23,967 nt of DNA, taken from positions 1-23,967 of IMG/VR virus record IMGVR_UViG_3300050821_002693. One strand, 5' to 3'. The stretch is from a virus. The first letter of the stretch is position 1, and every line of letters starts with the position of its first letter. This document shows, piece after piece, positions 6,423 to 14,539 of the stretch. A program made the translations under genes and the position numbers. A model generated the notes under the pieces. It saw only the letters and a program-made list of their open reading frames with translations. It was not told the origin of the DNA and searched no databases.

Positions 6423-7562
6423 AATGGGGAACAAGGTCTGCCCGTTGACTTCATAGAAGTCCAAGGGTTGAATCTCAGCCCTGAACCAGTGTTCCAGCGG
6501 GAGTCCATCAATCCGCCCAGGTTGCGCGTGAATGTTGGCAAAGATGGGACGCCCACCAAAGGTCTTGGGAGGCATCTTCTTCAGCATGTCCTCAGATGCA
6601 TCACCCTTGAGCTGATTCTGGATGATGTTGGACACGATGAGGCCGATATTCTCGATAGCAGCCTCTTGGTCAACATTCATGTGCCACACAAACTTGGACG
6701 CATCGGGGGACTCAATACCCATTGCGGTGCGGACCAAATTGATGAGAGCACGGCCACGCTGAGGCGTGATGAAGGAGTTATTCCCAGCTATGAAGGGGGT
6801 AGACAAACGGCCAGGGTAAGCTGCCCGCTGAATACCGAGATAGTTCCCAACGCTGGAGCTAATCTGAAGAGTATTGACACCGTTCAGGGAAGAGGAAGCC
6901 ACAGAAGGGCCAACGCAACCATTGACTGATAGGAAGTTACCAGCAGCCATCCCCAACGGGAGAGGAGTGCTGGGATCAGCAGTCAAGGTATTAGCGAGGG
7001 CGTCCGCAGTGAGTACTTGGAAGATGCCCAGTAGGACACCAGCCGCAGTAAACACTTGGATAATCTGGTTATCAAAGAATTGATTGGCATTGTTGACAGT
7101 TACGACCTGCCCAGCCACGCTAACTACTGTGTCAAGGGTACCGGAACTGTCTCCGTAAGCCAAGATTGCTTCGATACCAGCATTAAACTGCTCCATCATG
7201 CGGGTCATTTGACGGGTGACGTAATTCTCAACCGCCTTCTCTTTATCATCAGTTGCAATCTCAGCCAGTGCGGTATACTCTACCGCAAAGTTGAAATAGA
7301 ACTGATTGATAAGCATGACTTCCGTTTTGAGGGCAGAGCCGCGTCCCAAGTTCCCGCCATCCGGGTTAAACTGGTTGATTGCTCCACCTGCGGTAATCTC
7401 AACCGGGGCACGATAGGCACGGGATGAGACTGTTTGAAGACCTTTGGCCTTCTTCTTAATCATGCCCAGTAGGGTCTTATCCAACTGGTAAAGAAGAGGG
7501 ACTTCAGGTCGAACTGCCTCAATCTGCAAGGCAATCGCGTTATTGTTTGTTCCTGGTGCCAC
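6417..7562 (-). CDS. Major capsid protein (unspliced reading, 381 aa; probably truncated by an intron)
   Basis: Starts at GTG 7562 with AAAGGA about seven bases upstream and the palindromic motif (7591-7603) before that. It follows the scaffold gene, the usual capsid position. The N-terminus, with RPEVPLLYQLDKTLLGMIKK, then KTEVMLINQFYFNFAVEYTAL, resembles the N-arm and E-loop of HK97-type capsid proteins of short-tailed phages. A long beta-rich insertion (VVSVAGQVVTVNNANQF, residues ~145-205) follows. The C-terminal part has ANIHAQPGRIDGLPLEHWFRAEIQP and ends GQTLFPIN. The TAA stop comes right after a likely 5' splice site, so the true C-terminus is probably encoded beyond the intron. The main product is expected to form the procapsid shell with the scaffold. 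Confidence 0.88.
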   Translation of the reverse strand: MAPGTNNNAIALQIEAVRPEVPLLYQLDKTLLGMIKKKAKGLQTVSSRAYRAPVEITAGGAINQFNPDGGNLGRGSALKTEVMLINQFYFNFAVEYTALAEIATDDKEKAVENYVTRQMTRMMEQFNAGIEAILAYGDSSGTLDTVVSVAGQVVTVNNANQFFDNQIIQVFTAAGVLLGIFQVLTADALANTLTADPSTPLPLGMAAGNFLSVNGCVGPSVASSSLNGVNTLQISSSVGNYLGIQRAAYPGRLSTPFIAGNNSFITPQRGRALINLVRTAMGIESPDASKFVWHMNVDQEAAIENIGLIVSNIIQNQLKGDASEDMLKKMPPKTFGGRPIFANIHAQPGRIDGLPLEHWFRAEIQPLDFYEVNGQTLFPIN

Positions 7563-7590
7563 TGTCAGTCCTTTCTGGCTAGGCCAGAAG

Positions 7591-7603
7591 TGTAATCATT
7601 ACA
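7591..7603. repeat. Palindromic junction motif, copy 4
   Basis: In the gene direction: CAAAG-TGTAATGATTACA-CTTCTGG. It is 13 bases after the TAG stop of the scaffold gene and 28 bases upstream of the capsid GTG start. Confidence 0.95.
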
Positions 7604-7616
7604 CTTTGCAGTTACA

Positions 7617-8933
7617 CTACTTGACCTTAGACCAATCCACTTTCTTACCATCTTTGAGTATGGCCCTCTTGGAGAGAATCATCTCATTGGTGGTTCTGCC
7701 ACGGTCTATGTCCATTCCATCGGGCCGTGCATTGACAGCAACAAACCCACCTGCTGGCTGTGTTCCACCACCAGCGGGCTGTTGCTGTTGTCTCTGTGTT
7801 CCGTTAGCAGGAGTACCGGAAGCCATGCCATAGCGCCGTGCTATGCGCTTGACAGCATCCGGCAATTCACGGGAAAACCGCGCTTTGGTCAGTTGCAAAG
7901 CAGAGTGACGGTCCCCAAGTTCAAGATGCTTCTCTCGCTGCTCCATGAAAGCCTTATCAGCCTCCACTTTAGAGTTAGCGAGTTTGACTGCATCCCGAAG
8001 CAAGTCTAGCCTATCTTCCGGGTCTAGCTTGCGTCCCTTAAAGAAGCTATCGAACACCTTCTCAGCTTCACCTACAACAGTGTTGATGGCTTCTCCACGG
8101 TATGACTTGAGGAACTCGTTATGCTCTGTCTGTGTCTGAGTCTCACGCGCTTTAGCCCGTTCAGCCAGGAGAGACTTAACCCGTGGGTCCTCAGCCTTCT
8201 TTGCAATATCCCCGATGCTGTTGTACCAAGAGACAAAGTTAGACGGATTGCCCCGCGCATCCACGCCCTTAACGAGAATGTTTAGAGCTGTCTCCTTATC
8301 CCCCTTCTCAACAGCATCAATGAGATTCTTCAAAGCAGGCCCGAATCCCACAGCTTGTAACTCCGTGTCCTGCATTCGTGCGATAGTAGTCCGATAGCCC
8401 TCAAAGTCCTTAGTCTTGAAGGCTTCTAGCATAGGCTGAACGTGGAGGGCAGCAGCAATCGGGTCCTCATCCCACAGGTCCTTGACGAATGCTGGATCAC
8501 CCTTTAGGAATTGATTGGCAGCTTCCTTGAAGAAAGTAGCATCTCCTCGGAGACTCTCAATCCCTTCCTTCCCACCTACGGACTGTATCAAATCATGTTC
8601 CTCACGGGCTGCTTGGACAGTCGGATGGATAGACCTACGGCCCTGCAAGTCAAATAAGTCCGTCTTGGCACGCTTGAACGCTTCAGGATCGGTGTCCTTT
8701 AGCGCACGCATCCATTTAGGAATTACCCGGCCATCTTCCCGTATGTCTCCCTTATCATCTCCTGGCTTCCCTATAACCTCCGGCTCTGTGCCATCTGGTG
8801 TAGGGGTTGTATCACCATCCTGGACTCCTTCATCTGGAGTAGATGACGGTTCCAGCTCAGTATCGGGGATAATCGGCTCCTCCGTGACGCTTGAGCCTCC
8901 TCCTGATAATGAGGTTGGTCCTGTGACTGACAT
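7617..8933 (-). CDS. Capsid scaffold protein
   Basis: A 438-residue protein from ATG 8933 with AGGAGG six bases upstream. The first ~65 residues are acidic and low in complexity (Ser, Thr, Pro, Asp, Glu). The central part is long, charged and helical, and the C-terminus is basic (DGKKVDWSKVK). Length, charge pattern, helix content and position between portal and capsid genes are typical of podovirus scaffold proteins, which bind the coat through a basic C-terminal helix and leave the head during packaging. There is no protease or MuF signature. The assignment rests on composition and gene order, since scaffold sequences are poorly conserved. Confidence 0.82.
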   Translation of the reverse strand: MSVTGPTSLSGGGSSVTEEPIIPDTELEPSSTPDEGVQDGDTTPTPDGTEPEVIGKPGDDKGDIREDGRVIPKWMRALKDTDPEAFKRAKTDLFDLQGRRSIHPTVQAAREEHDLIQSVGGKEGIESLRGDATFFKEAANQFLKGDPAFVKDLWDEDPIAAALHVQPMLEAFKTKDFEGYRTTIARMQDTELQAVGFGPALKNLIDAVEKGDKETALNILVKGVDARGNPSNFVSWYNSIGDIAKKAEDPRVKSLLAERAKARETQTQTEHNEFLKSYRGEAINTVVGEAEKVFDSFFKGRKLDPEDRLDLLRDAVKLANSKVEADKAFMEQREKHLELGDRHSALQLTKARFSRELPDAVKRIARRYGMASGTPANGTQRQQQQPAGGGTQPAGGFVAVNARPDGMDIDRGRTTNEMILSKRAILKDGKKVDWSKVK

Positions 8934-9008
8934 TTACTGCCTCCTGTGAGCCTCGGTTTCCCTGTTTTACAGGCTGGGGTCCGTTCCCAGATGGCCCAAA
9001 GATCGTGG

Positions 9009-9021
9009 TGTAATCATTACA
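9009..9021. repeat. Palindromic junction motif, copy 5
   Basis: In the gene direction: GGTGGAA-TGTAATGATTACA-CCACG. The portal gene ends ATG TAA TGA here, so the motif provides its stop codon (9017-9019) and a second tandem stop. The scaffold start is 76 bases further downstream. Confidence 0.95.
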
Positions 9022-11299
9022 TTCCACCTGCTGGTGGAGTTGCTGGAGGGGCACTAGGCGGTACATGCCCTGGTGCCCCAGCAGCGGGTGCCCCATGATG
9101 TGGGGCTGTCGCGGGTGCCGTAAGAGGCGGACCCGGAGGTGGTGCCATAGCCTTCATTATCTCAGCTTTATGCTCTAGGCCATGCAATCTCACGTTCATA
9201 AACCCGACTGGATTCTTGACTTTGGCAGTCTGCCCTTTTTTACTATTAATCCAGATAGTTACCGTCAGGAACTCAGCAACATGGTTGTCATAGTCTGGGT
9301 CAATGGGAACAGTGCTCTTAGGTGGAGTGGGTGGAGGCTGAATAGTCTCAATCGTCTGAGGCTGTAACGGATTGGGGACTTGTACAGGAGGTTGCTCTCG
9401 AGGAGGTGATGGAGGCTCCTCCAGCATAAAGTTAATCTCAACCATCTGCTTATCCCAGCTAGCCGCATCTGGGATAGTCAATTCCTGTAACCCAATCAAC
9501 CTCTTAGCCAAGTTCTGATTCTCAGGGTTAGCCAGGATAGCCTTCATGGTTGGGTCTGTATTCCCTTCCTGAAGTAACTGCATGTAGGTAGCCCGCTTGG
9601 AAGTCCAACTCTCTGGATAGTTCTCATCCTTATCAGGATAGCAGCGGACCTTACCAGCCAAGTCACCTACCCGGACAGCAATCGTCTCTATGTTCCCGTT
9701 CTGATCGGGGATACCCTTCACAAAGTCTTCCTTACGGTTACGCCCACCACACCGGATAGCCAATTCCATCATCCCGGCATAGAACCTCTTCATAACCCGG
9801 AATGGCAAACCAATACGGCCCATAGCGGCTGCTTGCTGAATGGACAGAGCCTTACCACTCTTGTCCCCGCTGGAATCAGACCCAAACAGAATAGCGGAGA
9901 TACCAGTCAGGAACTCCGGTATGTCTGTCATCAACTCCTTTAGGTACTGGAGCATATCAGGGCTAACCATAGCAGCAGGCTCAAAGAATACGTGACCCGC
10001 TAGTTGGTCCCCGGCAGGCAACTCACCCTGATTGATGCCATACCTAGCCCCTGGCATAGACCGCTGCCGTTTCATCCCATCTAAATCATATAGCTTGTCA
10101 TCCCAATGAGAGGCGGGCTGTGTCTTCTCATAAACATCCTGGGTGACATTGATAATATCGTTGGAGCGTTCTTGTACTGAGACTAAACAGGTCCCCTTTG
10201 CATTCCTGAATGACCCGTCACCCTCCATGATATTCTCAACGGTCCATTCATCGTCCATCGTGGCATTACGGGAACCCGTGTACGTCCCATTGTCCACTTC
10301 TAGATAGACACCCAATGGGTACAGCTTCACCAAGTCATCGTAAATCTCTTCACACCCACACTCTTCATCTAAGAAGCAATCGGGCCGCATCCACGTTCTC
10401 TGAGTAGTGACTAGGGCCGCATAGGTATCCCCACCAGCAGAGCGCATGGATATGCCCTGCTTCACAGAGATACGGGCAGTACGCTCCCATATATCCTGCC
10501 CATTACCGTGGCTACCACCCCTAATCTTCTTATAGTAATCCTTATCCTTGAAGGCCCTCTTCTTCACCTTAGCCCGTACAGTGGCGACGGCATACTCATT
10601 AGAGTACTGGAGGTAGTTATACTCACACAGTTCCTCATGGATGATGGGAACCTTAACCTCCATTGACCCCTCAATGGACTGCATTTCACGGGGCTGCCCG
10701 GTACGCTTATCCACTTCCCATCGAGTCCACCCGTGAATCCTACCATCCGTCCAAGCGTAGTAAGCTGCCTTAGTCATCAGCTTAATGGGATCGTTTTCAT
10801 GCTGGATGAGCTTCCGCATGGACTCGGCATTGGCAGCAGTCTCTATATCAGCAGCATCCTCTGGGTCCTCTGGCTCAAAGCGCAGACTAGGGACAGTCTG
10901 GGTGACAATAGCCATAAAGGACTCCCCAAACCCTTGGTACATATTGGTGGAGTACAGTACAGCACTGTCACGCTTGGTAGTCTCACTAGAAGTGTTAGCA
11001 CCAGCAGGCCCAAGAACATCCCAGCAATCTCCATCCCAGTTCCAGCTCAGGTGTTGTAGTTCCCGCCAGAAGGACCGGGCACGCCATGCCTGCATCACCT
11101 CTAAGCGGCGGGGATACCGGAACTCATCGCAATACTTGCGGGCCAGTTTGAGTAAACAGTCCTGCCACTGCTGGGGAATGTTCTCATTCCAAGGGCCGTA
11201 ATCAGGCTGTTCACCTTCACCAGCCTGTTGCTCTTGGTCTGGTAGAGCCTGCTCTGAATCGTCAGGCAGCTCAGAAGGCAGTACAGCAGTAGTGGACAC
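9017..11299 (-). CDS. Portal protein
   Basis: A 760-residue protein from GTG 11299, with AGAGGTGAT just upstream; the start overlaps the previous TAG by one base. The first ~40 residues are acidic. The core has the helical and wing pattern of large podovirus portals: YPRRLEVMQAWRARSFWREL near residue 65, STNMYQGFGESFMAIVTQTVP near 120, a phrase EFLTGISAILFGSDSSGDKSGKALSIQQAAAMG (given here only as its key elements LTGISA, SGDKSGKALS and QQAAAMGR) near 470-500, and MKRFYAGMMELAIR after it. The last ~150 residues are rich in Pro, Ala and Gly. The protein forms the ring at the head vertex through which DNA is packaged. Its stop lies in the palindromic motif. Confidence 0.9.
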   Translation of the reverse strand: MSTTAVLPSELPDDSEQALPDQEQQAGEGEQPDYGPWNENIPQQWQDCLLKLARKYCDEFRYPRRLEVMQAWRARSFWRELQHLSWNWDGDCWDVLGPAGANTSSETTKRDSAVLYSTNMYQGFGESFMAIVTQTVPSLRFEPEDPEDAADIETAANAESMRKLIQHENDPIKLMTKAAYYAWTDGRIHGWTRWEVDKRTGQPREMQSIEGSMEVKVPIIHEELCEYNYLQYSNEYAVATVRAKVKKRAFKDKDYYKKIRGGSHGNGQDIWERTARISVKQGISMRSAGGDTYAALVTTQRTWMRPDCFLDEECGCEEIYDDLVKLYPLGVYLEVDNGTYTGSRNATMDDEWTVENIMEGDGSFRNAKGTCLVSVQERSNDIINVTQDVYEKTQPASHWDDKLYDLDGMKRQRSMPGARYGINQGELPAGDQLAGHVFFEPAAMVSPDMLQYLKELMTDIPEFLTGISAILFGSDSSGDKSGKALSIQQAAAMGRIGLPFRVMKRFYAGMMELAIRCGGRNRKEDFVKGIPDQNGNIETIAVRVGDLAGKVRCYPDKDENYPESWTSKRATYMQLLQEGNTDPTMKAILANPENQNLAKRLIGLQELTIPDAASWDKQMVEINFMLEEPPSPPREQPPVQVPNPLQPQTIETIQPPPTPPKSTVPIDPDYDNHVAEFLTVTIWINSKKGQTAKVKNPVGFMNVRLHGLEHKAEIMKAMAPPPGPPLTAPATAPHHGAPAAGAPGHVPPSAPPATPPAGGM

Positions 11300-11499
11300 T
11301 ACAGATCACCTCTTTGGTACATACGCTGGACAGCCCTGCCACGGTCACGGGCATGACGCATAACATGGGAGTGCTTGCGTGTAATCATTACATTTGCCTT
11401 GTCGGGTACTGGTGGTATTGGTAGTAATGTTACGCTCTGGGCGAGTAGCTCTCGTTTAATGTCAATCAGAACTGACAAGGCTTTAGGTGGTAGAGTCAT
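11299..11499 (-). CDS. Small basic protein with the junction motif in frame
   Basis: A 66-residue protein starting MTLPPKALSVLIDIKREL. The start at 11499 overlaps the previous stop as ATGA, and the stop (TAG) overlaps the portal GTG. The palindromic motif (11380-11392) lies in the middle and is translated as VMITR. The N-terminal 36 residues and the basic C-terminal 26 residues look like two different peptides joined by the motif. An internal start at the motif ATG would give a 29-residue basic peptide beginning MITRKHSHVMRHARDRG. The function is unknown. Confidence 0.65.
   Translation of the reverse strand: MTLPPKALSVLIDIKRELLAQSVTLLPIPPVPDKANVMITRKHSHVMRHARDRGRAVQRMYQRGDL
11380..11392. repeat. 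Palindromic junction motif, copy 6 (inside a reading frame)
   Basis: In the gene direction: GCAAA-TGTAATGATTACA-CGCAAG. Unlike most copies it is read through in frame (codons GTA ATG ATT ACA). It is 80 bases upstream of the portal start. Confidence 0.95.
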
Positions 11500-11846
11500 G
11501 TAACGAATGGAGCCAAATGGATTACGATGAATTCCGGTATCCCGTGCAACTCAAACACTAACTTAGTGGTGTCCGCTTTAGGGTCCTTAAGTATCTGGAT
11601 ACCATCACTAACCCCGATGGGGGGCTTAATACAATTCACCTTTAATATCATTCGGCCTAGCATCCCCGGAACAGCGCCAACCTGAATGGACTCTGGAACA
11701 TCAGCCAGCTTATATAGGTCATTATAGCGGTCCGGGTGTATCCTCAATGTGAGGAAGCGTGCCGGGGCAATCTTCAGTACCTCCCTAAATATACTAATGA
11801 ATAATTTAGGGTGGAGAAATTGCCCCGATACGTCAAACGTTTGCAT
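11496..11846 (-). CDS. Small phage protein, unknown function
   Basis: A 116-residue protein starting MQTFDVSGQFLHPKLF at ATG 11846, directly after the TAG stop of the upstream gene (TAGATG). GAAGGAAAG provides the ribosome binding site. The sequence mixes beta-like segments (ILKVNCIKPPIGVSDGIQI) with hydrophobic stretches, and has no Cys clusters or export signal. It ends FVT and overlaps the next gene by four bases (ATGA). Its placement upstream of the portal gene suggests an accessory or minor structural role. The family is not recognised. Confidence 0.72.
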   Translation of the reverse strand: MQTFDVSGQFLHPKLFISIFREVLKIAPARFLTLRIHPDRYNDLYKLADVPESIQVGAVPGMLGRMILKVNCIKPPIGVSDGIQILKDPKADTTKLVFELHGIPEFIVIHLAPFVT

Positions 11847-12185
11847 CTACTTTCCTTCTAGGGCAGCAACACGGGCTGCAAGTTCCAAGACAAACTTGGT
11901 CAGTTCCGCCACGTTCTGTGGACCCATAGCCGGATGCACTCCAACCCCATGCAGCTTGGGATCAAAGTCTACTTGGGCAGCACGGCGAGCCTCTTCCACA
12001 GCATGGGCAGCAGCCGCTACTTCCTGGGGGGACTTCACGGGGGCATCCACAGCTGGAACATCGACTACGGGTGCCCCTTCCTGCTTGGCTACTACTTGAG
12101 CCTGTTGATTCTCAGCAGCCTCAGCAGCAGCACTTTTCTGTGCCTGCAAATCTGCGACTGTGAGTGGTGTACCAGTTTCACTCAT
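11847..12185 (-). CDS. Ala-rich phage protein, unknown function
   Basis: A 112-residue protein from ATG 12185 with AAGGAGGAGAG directly upstream; the longer frame through the palindromic motif (12203-12215) lacks a ribosome binding site and is rejected. It is rich in Ala, Val and Gln, with a helical N-terminal half (LQAQKSAAAEAAENQQAQVV), a Pro/Asp/Val linker and a C-terminal helix ending LELAARVAALEGK. It may be a coiled-coil or oligomerising accessory protein. It opens the segment 11847-11299 that leads into the portal gene. Confidence 0.72.
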   Translation of the reverse strand: MSETGTPLTVADLQAQKSAAAEAAENQQAQVVAKQEGAPVVDVPAVDAPVKSPQEVAAAAHAVEEARRAAQVDFDPKLHGVGVHPAMGPQNVAELTKFVLELAARVAALEGK

Positions 12186-12202
12186 CTCTCCTCCTTCTGA
12201 AG

Positions 12203-12215
12203 TGTAATGATTACA
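12203..12215. repeat. Palindromic junction motif, copy 7
   Basis: In the gene direction: CTGGA-TGTAATCATTACA-CTTCAGAAGGAGG. It is 11 bases after the TAG of the 12227-12397 gene and 17 bases upstream of the ATG at 12185. The centre is C in the gene direction. Confidence 0.95.
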
Positions 12216-12226
12216 TCCAGACTTCA

Positions 12227-12397
12227 CTACTTTTTGTGCATGTGGCTCAAAGTGATGCCCATACGTGCAGCATGTCCCAATGACCCACCTTTACTCTTGT
12301 CCCGCTGCAATTCCTGTTGGGTGGAGATACCGTGTTTCTTGGCTAGGTTCTTCATCCTGCCAGGGTGTTTAATTGCAGCTTTAATCCAATTAGCCAT
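12227..12397 (-). CDS. Small basic phage protein (56 aa)
   Basis: Read by hand: ATG 12397 to TAG 12227, starting MANWIKAAIKHPGRMKNLAK and ending GITLSHMHKK. GAGGAGAG lies eight bases upstream. The N-terminal phrase 'WI..AI..PG....AKK.G' is typical of very small basic proteins found near structural genes in many phages; their role is unknown. The start overlaps the end of the upstream gene by eight bases. Codon-by-codon reading shows no interruptions. Confidence 0.72.
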   Translation of the reverse strand: MANWIKAAIKHPGRMKNLAKKHGISTQQELQRDKSKGGSLGHAARMGITLSHMHKK

Positions 12398-12608
12398 GTG
12401 AGGCTCTCCTCACCCACGTCTTCCTCTTGAATCGTTTGCACCAGTCCGGTCCTCTGATCGGCGATTGTACACTTTCGCAACGAGGCGTTGAACCGGAGAT
12501 AAAGTGTACGCAAGCAGAGCACCGTTCATCATCATGGTGTGATGGGTGTTCATAGTGGACTTCCGCGTGCGTGTACTTTTCTTTTTCGGGTTTCTCATCT
12601 CGATGCAC
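12390..12608 (-). CDS. Small Cys-containing phage protein (four-Cys, HiPIP-like type)
   Basis: The chosen start is GTG 12608, preceded by GGGGTGGAG, giving 72 residues; an ATG 60 bases upstream is possible but overlaps the upstream gene more. The C-terminal half has Cys 30 and 33 (CSAC), Cys 44 (PRCESV) and a WCKRF at 56-60. This spacing, with 'CxxC.HF....CE.V...I....WCK.F', matches small phage proteins that resemble high-potential iron-sulfur proteins and often sit near terminase or portal genes. Metal or cluster binding is inferred from the Cys pattern. Another frame here has an ATG at 12598 but lacks these features. Confidence 0.68.
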   Translation of the reverse strand: MHRDEKPEKEKYTHAEVHYEHPSHHDDERCSACVHFISGSTPRCESVQSPIRGPDWCKRFKRKTWVRRASHG

Positions 12609-12774
12609 GTCTCCACCCCGGCTTGGCCTTATACTCCTCATCCCCAGAATTAGCCTTACGTTTCTCACTAAGCATAATGGCTACAGCCTGTTTCTGATTC
12701 TTCACAGGCTTGCCGGAACCTCCAGACTTTAAGGCCCCGGCCTTCCATTTATGCATGACCTGATTCCAAGGCAT
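12595..12774 (-). CDS. Small phage protein resembling DUF6496
   Basis: Read by hand: ATG 12774, one base after the TAA stop of the upstream gene, to TGA 12595; 59 residues. It starts MPWNQVMHKWKAGALKSGGS and contains GKPVKNQKQAVAIMLSEKRK. The pattern 'V...FK.G.LKSGSG..V..RKQAIAI.LSE' is characteristic of small phage and bacterial proteins grouped as DUF6496, whose function is unknown. The basic C-terminus ends GWRRASR. It is probably translated by reinitiation from the 587-residue gene. Confidence 0.72.
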   Translation of the reverse strand: MPWNQVMHKWKAGALKSGGSGKPVKNQKQAVAIMLSEKRKANSGDEEYKAKPGWRRASR

Positions 12775-12775
12775 G

Positions 12776-14539
12776 TTAGATTTGCTTGATGGTCAGGTGT
12801 TGCATCGTCCAACCTGCACCATCAGTAGCGGTTTGGTGCAGATAGATAATGTTGATACGGCTATCCAATGCCAAGTTGAGAAGGGCCGTACCACCATTAG
12901 TAGCCCCCGTCATGGCATCAGCCAGTACCCCACCAGCAACAGCGGTTAGCCCAGCAACACCGCCATAGCTATTAGTGTGGTTGATTGACCCTCCAGTCAC
13001 CGCTGCACTCGTTACAGTTGTCATAAAATCCTGACAGAAGGTAGCGTGCCCAGCAGTAACTAAGGCAGTGACAGTAGCCGTCTCATCACCAATGAGAACA
13101 CCTTTACCAGCTGTATCAATACCCATTGCATCATACTGAAATTGTATATCAACAATGGTTGCCGTTGATGCGGTCGTAGTCATGTCTCCACAAATCTGGA
13201 ACTTACGACCAAGCACATTGGCAAACTGTGGAGGTAGATTAATTGTAGCTACCACATTGGGGACCGTAGTAGCAGCAGCAGCACCAATGACGAACGGAAG
13301 CCAAGCGGACGGCATACCACCAGGAGCACCTAGACCCGCTGTCGGTGCATAGGTGTAAGTTGTACGCCCACCAGGATTAGGGACATATACGGTAGTCGAG
13401 GAGGTAGTAGTGGATTCCGGCTGAATTGGAGATGTGGATAAGGTGATAGCCGTCACAGTCGCAGTTGATCCAACCTGATTGAAGGTAGTGTTAGCTACTG
13501 CACAGGCTGGAGTCACTAGCTCCACAGTAGTCAGTGCTGCACATACGCCATTCGTCAGCGGGTAAGCACCAACAACAGTAGGCTGCAAGACTAGCGGGAC
13601 CTTATATTGAAGGGTGGTAGACCCGGCAGCAGTCAACCCAATATAGATGGTGTAGCCCACAGCACCAGGGGATGCAGCAGGCGCAGAGAAGATAAAAGAG
13701 CTAGTAGCCCCAGCTCCCGTATTGACAAATGATGTTGAACACGGCCCCTCTTGCCCCAGTATGTCCACATAGGCAATGCACATATTGTAGGCAGTAGCCG
13801 TAAATGTGCCTACTGGAGTGGTAGAGGGAAGTGCTGTAACTGCCGTCAAAGTAGCAGGAGCAGCAAGGGTGGTAGCTCCAGCTAGAGGCTCCCATAGAGT
13901 GGGTTGGCCTGTACGATCATCCTCAAGGCATACCCCAGGAACTACGTTGGCAGCCGCCATAGCAGTAGTGATAGTTTGAGCACTCCCAGCATAGAAGTTC
14001 TCACTAGGGTCCACAGAGACAACACCACCACCCCAAAAGATAGCGTCATTGATTGCCTCTTGGATGCCAAAGCTACCAGAGGTGACTAGCTCTCCAGTGC
14101 CGTGGGCATTGGCGAAGGTAGCCGTGATCTTGCAGCTAATATCCTGTGGGGCACCAATGAAGCAGCCAGAGACAGCCGTAGGAGTCACAAGTTCACGGGT
14201 AGTCCCAGCTCCTACATAGATAGGGATAGCTGGGGCTGCGGTAGGCCCCGGATTGCCAAGGATGTTCTGCCCACCAGCCGAGAACGGCACAATAGTACGG
14301 CCATCCTGCAACCTAACCTGTCCAGTATGGAGGGTAATGGTAGCCACGCCAGCCGGGTTATTTACCCCAGGTGCGATAGTGACACCAGGGTAAGCATACT
14401 GACGGGCCACGAACTTCCCACCAACAAAGGACTGATTGCTAGGCGGGTTCTGCTGTGCTTGTGCGGTTGGTACTGTTGACCCGAATACGAGTGCCCAACC
14501 AACAAGCAGTACTGATACCTGCTTTAAGAGTCTTCGCAT
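12776..14539 (-). CDS. Large beta-rich structural protein with N-terminal signal peptide
   Basis: A 587-residue protein from ATG 14539, with AAGGAGAT nine bases upstream. Residues 1-29 form a clear Sec-type signal peptide: MRRLLK, then a hydrophobic core VSVLLVGWALVFGSTV and a cleavage-like AQAQQ. The mature part is rich in Thr, Ala, Gly and Val, with repeated beta-type phrases and a central TVGTFTATAYNMCIAYVDI-like segment also seen in fibre proteins. A likely role is a spike, fibre or surface-exposed virion component. Export signals are unusual for virion proteins, so it could instead be exported to the host surface. It ends with TAA one base before the next gene. Confidence 0.8.
   Translation of the reverse strand: MRRLLKQVSVLLVGWALVFGSTVPTAQAQQNPPSNQSFVGGKFVARQYAYPGVTIAPGVNNPAGVATITLHTGQVRLQDGRTIVPFSAGGQNILGNPGPTAAPAIPIYVGAGTTRELVTPTAVSGCFIGAPQDISCKITATFANAHGTGELVTSGSFGIQEAINDAIFWGGGVVSVDPSENFYAGSAQTITTAMAAANVVPGVCLEDDRTGQPTLWEPLAGATTLAAPATLTAVTALPSTTPVGTFTATAYNMCIAYVDILGQEGPCSTSFVNTGAGATSSFIFSAPAASPGAVGYTIYIGLTAAGSTTLQYKVPLVLQPTVVGAYPLTNGVCAALTTVELVTPACAVANTTFNQVGSTATVTAITLSTSPIQPESTTTSSTTVYVPNPGGRTTYTYAPTAGLGAPGGMPSAWLPFVIGAAAATTVPNVVATINLPPQFANVLGRKFQICGDMTTTASTATIVDIQFQYDAMGIDTAGKGVLIGDETATVTALVTAGHATFCQDFMTTVTSAAVTGGSINHTNSYGGVAGLTAVAGGVLADAMTGATNGGTALLNLALDSRINIIYLHQTATDGAGWTMQHLTIKQI

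Noticed and set aside
6272-6559. 95-codon minus-strand frame over the capsid end and the intron
   Set aside because: Its first part is an out-of-frame reading of the capsid gene, its end falls in the P2 region of the intron, and no ribosome binding site precedes a start.
8857-9096. 79-codon minus-strand frame across the scaffold-portal junction
   Set aside because: It crosses the end of the portal gene and the palindromic motif, and overlaps the scaffold start in another frame, with no start signal.
12410-12616. 68-codon frame overlapping the four-Cys protein
   Set aside because: It is the shifted reading of the same bases. The other frame carries the CxxC and WCK pattern of a known type of phage protein.
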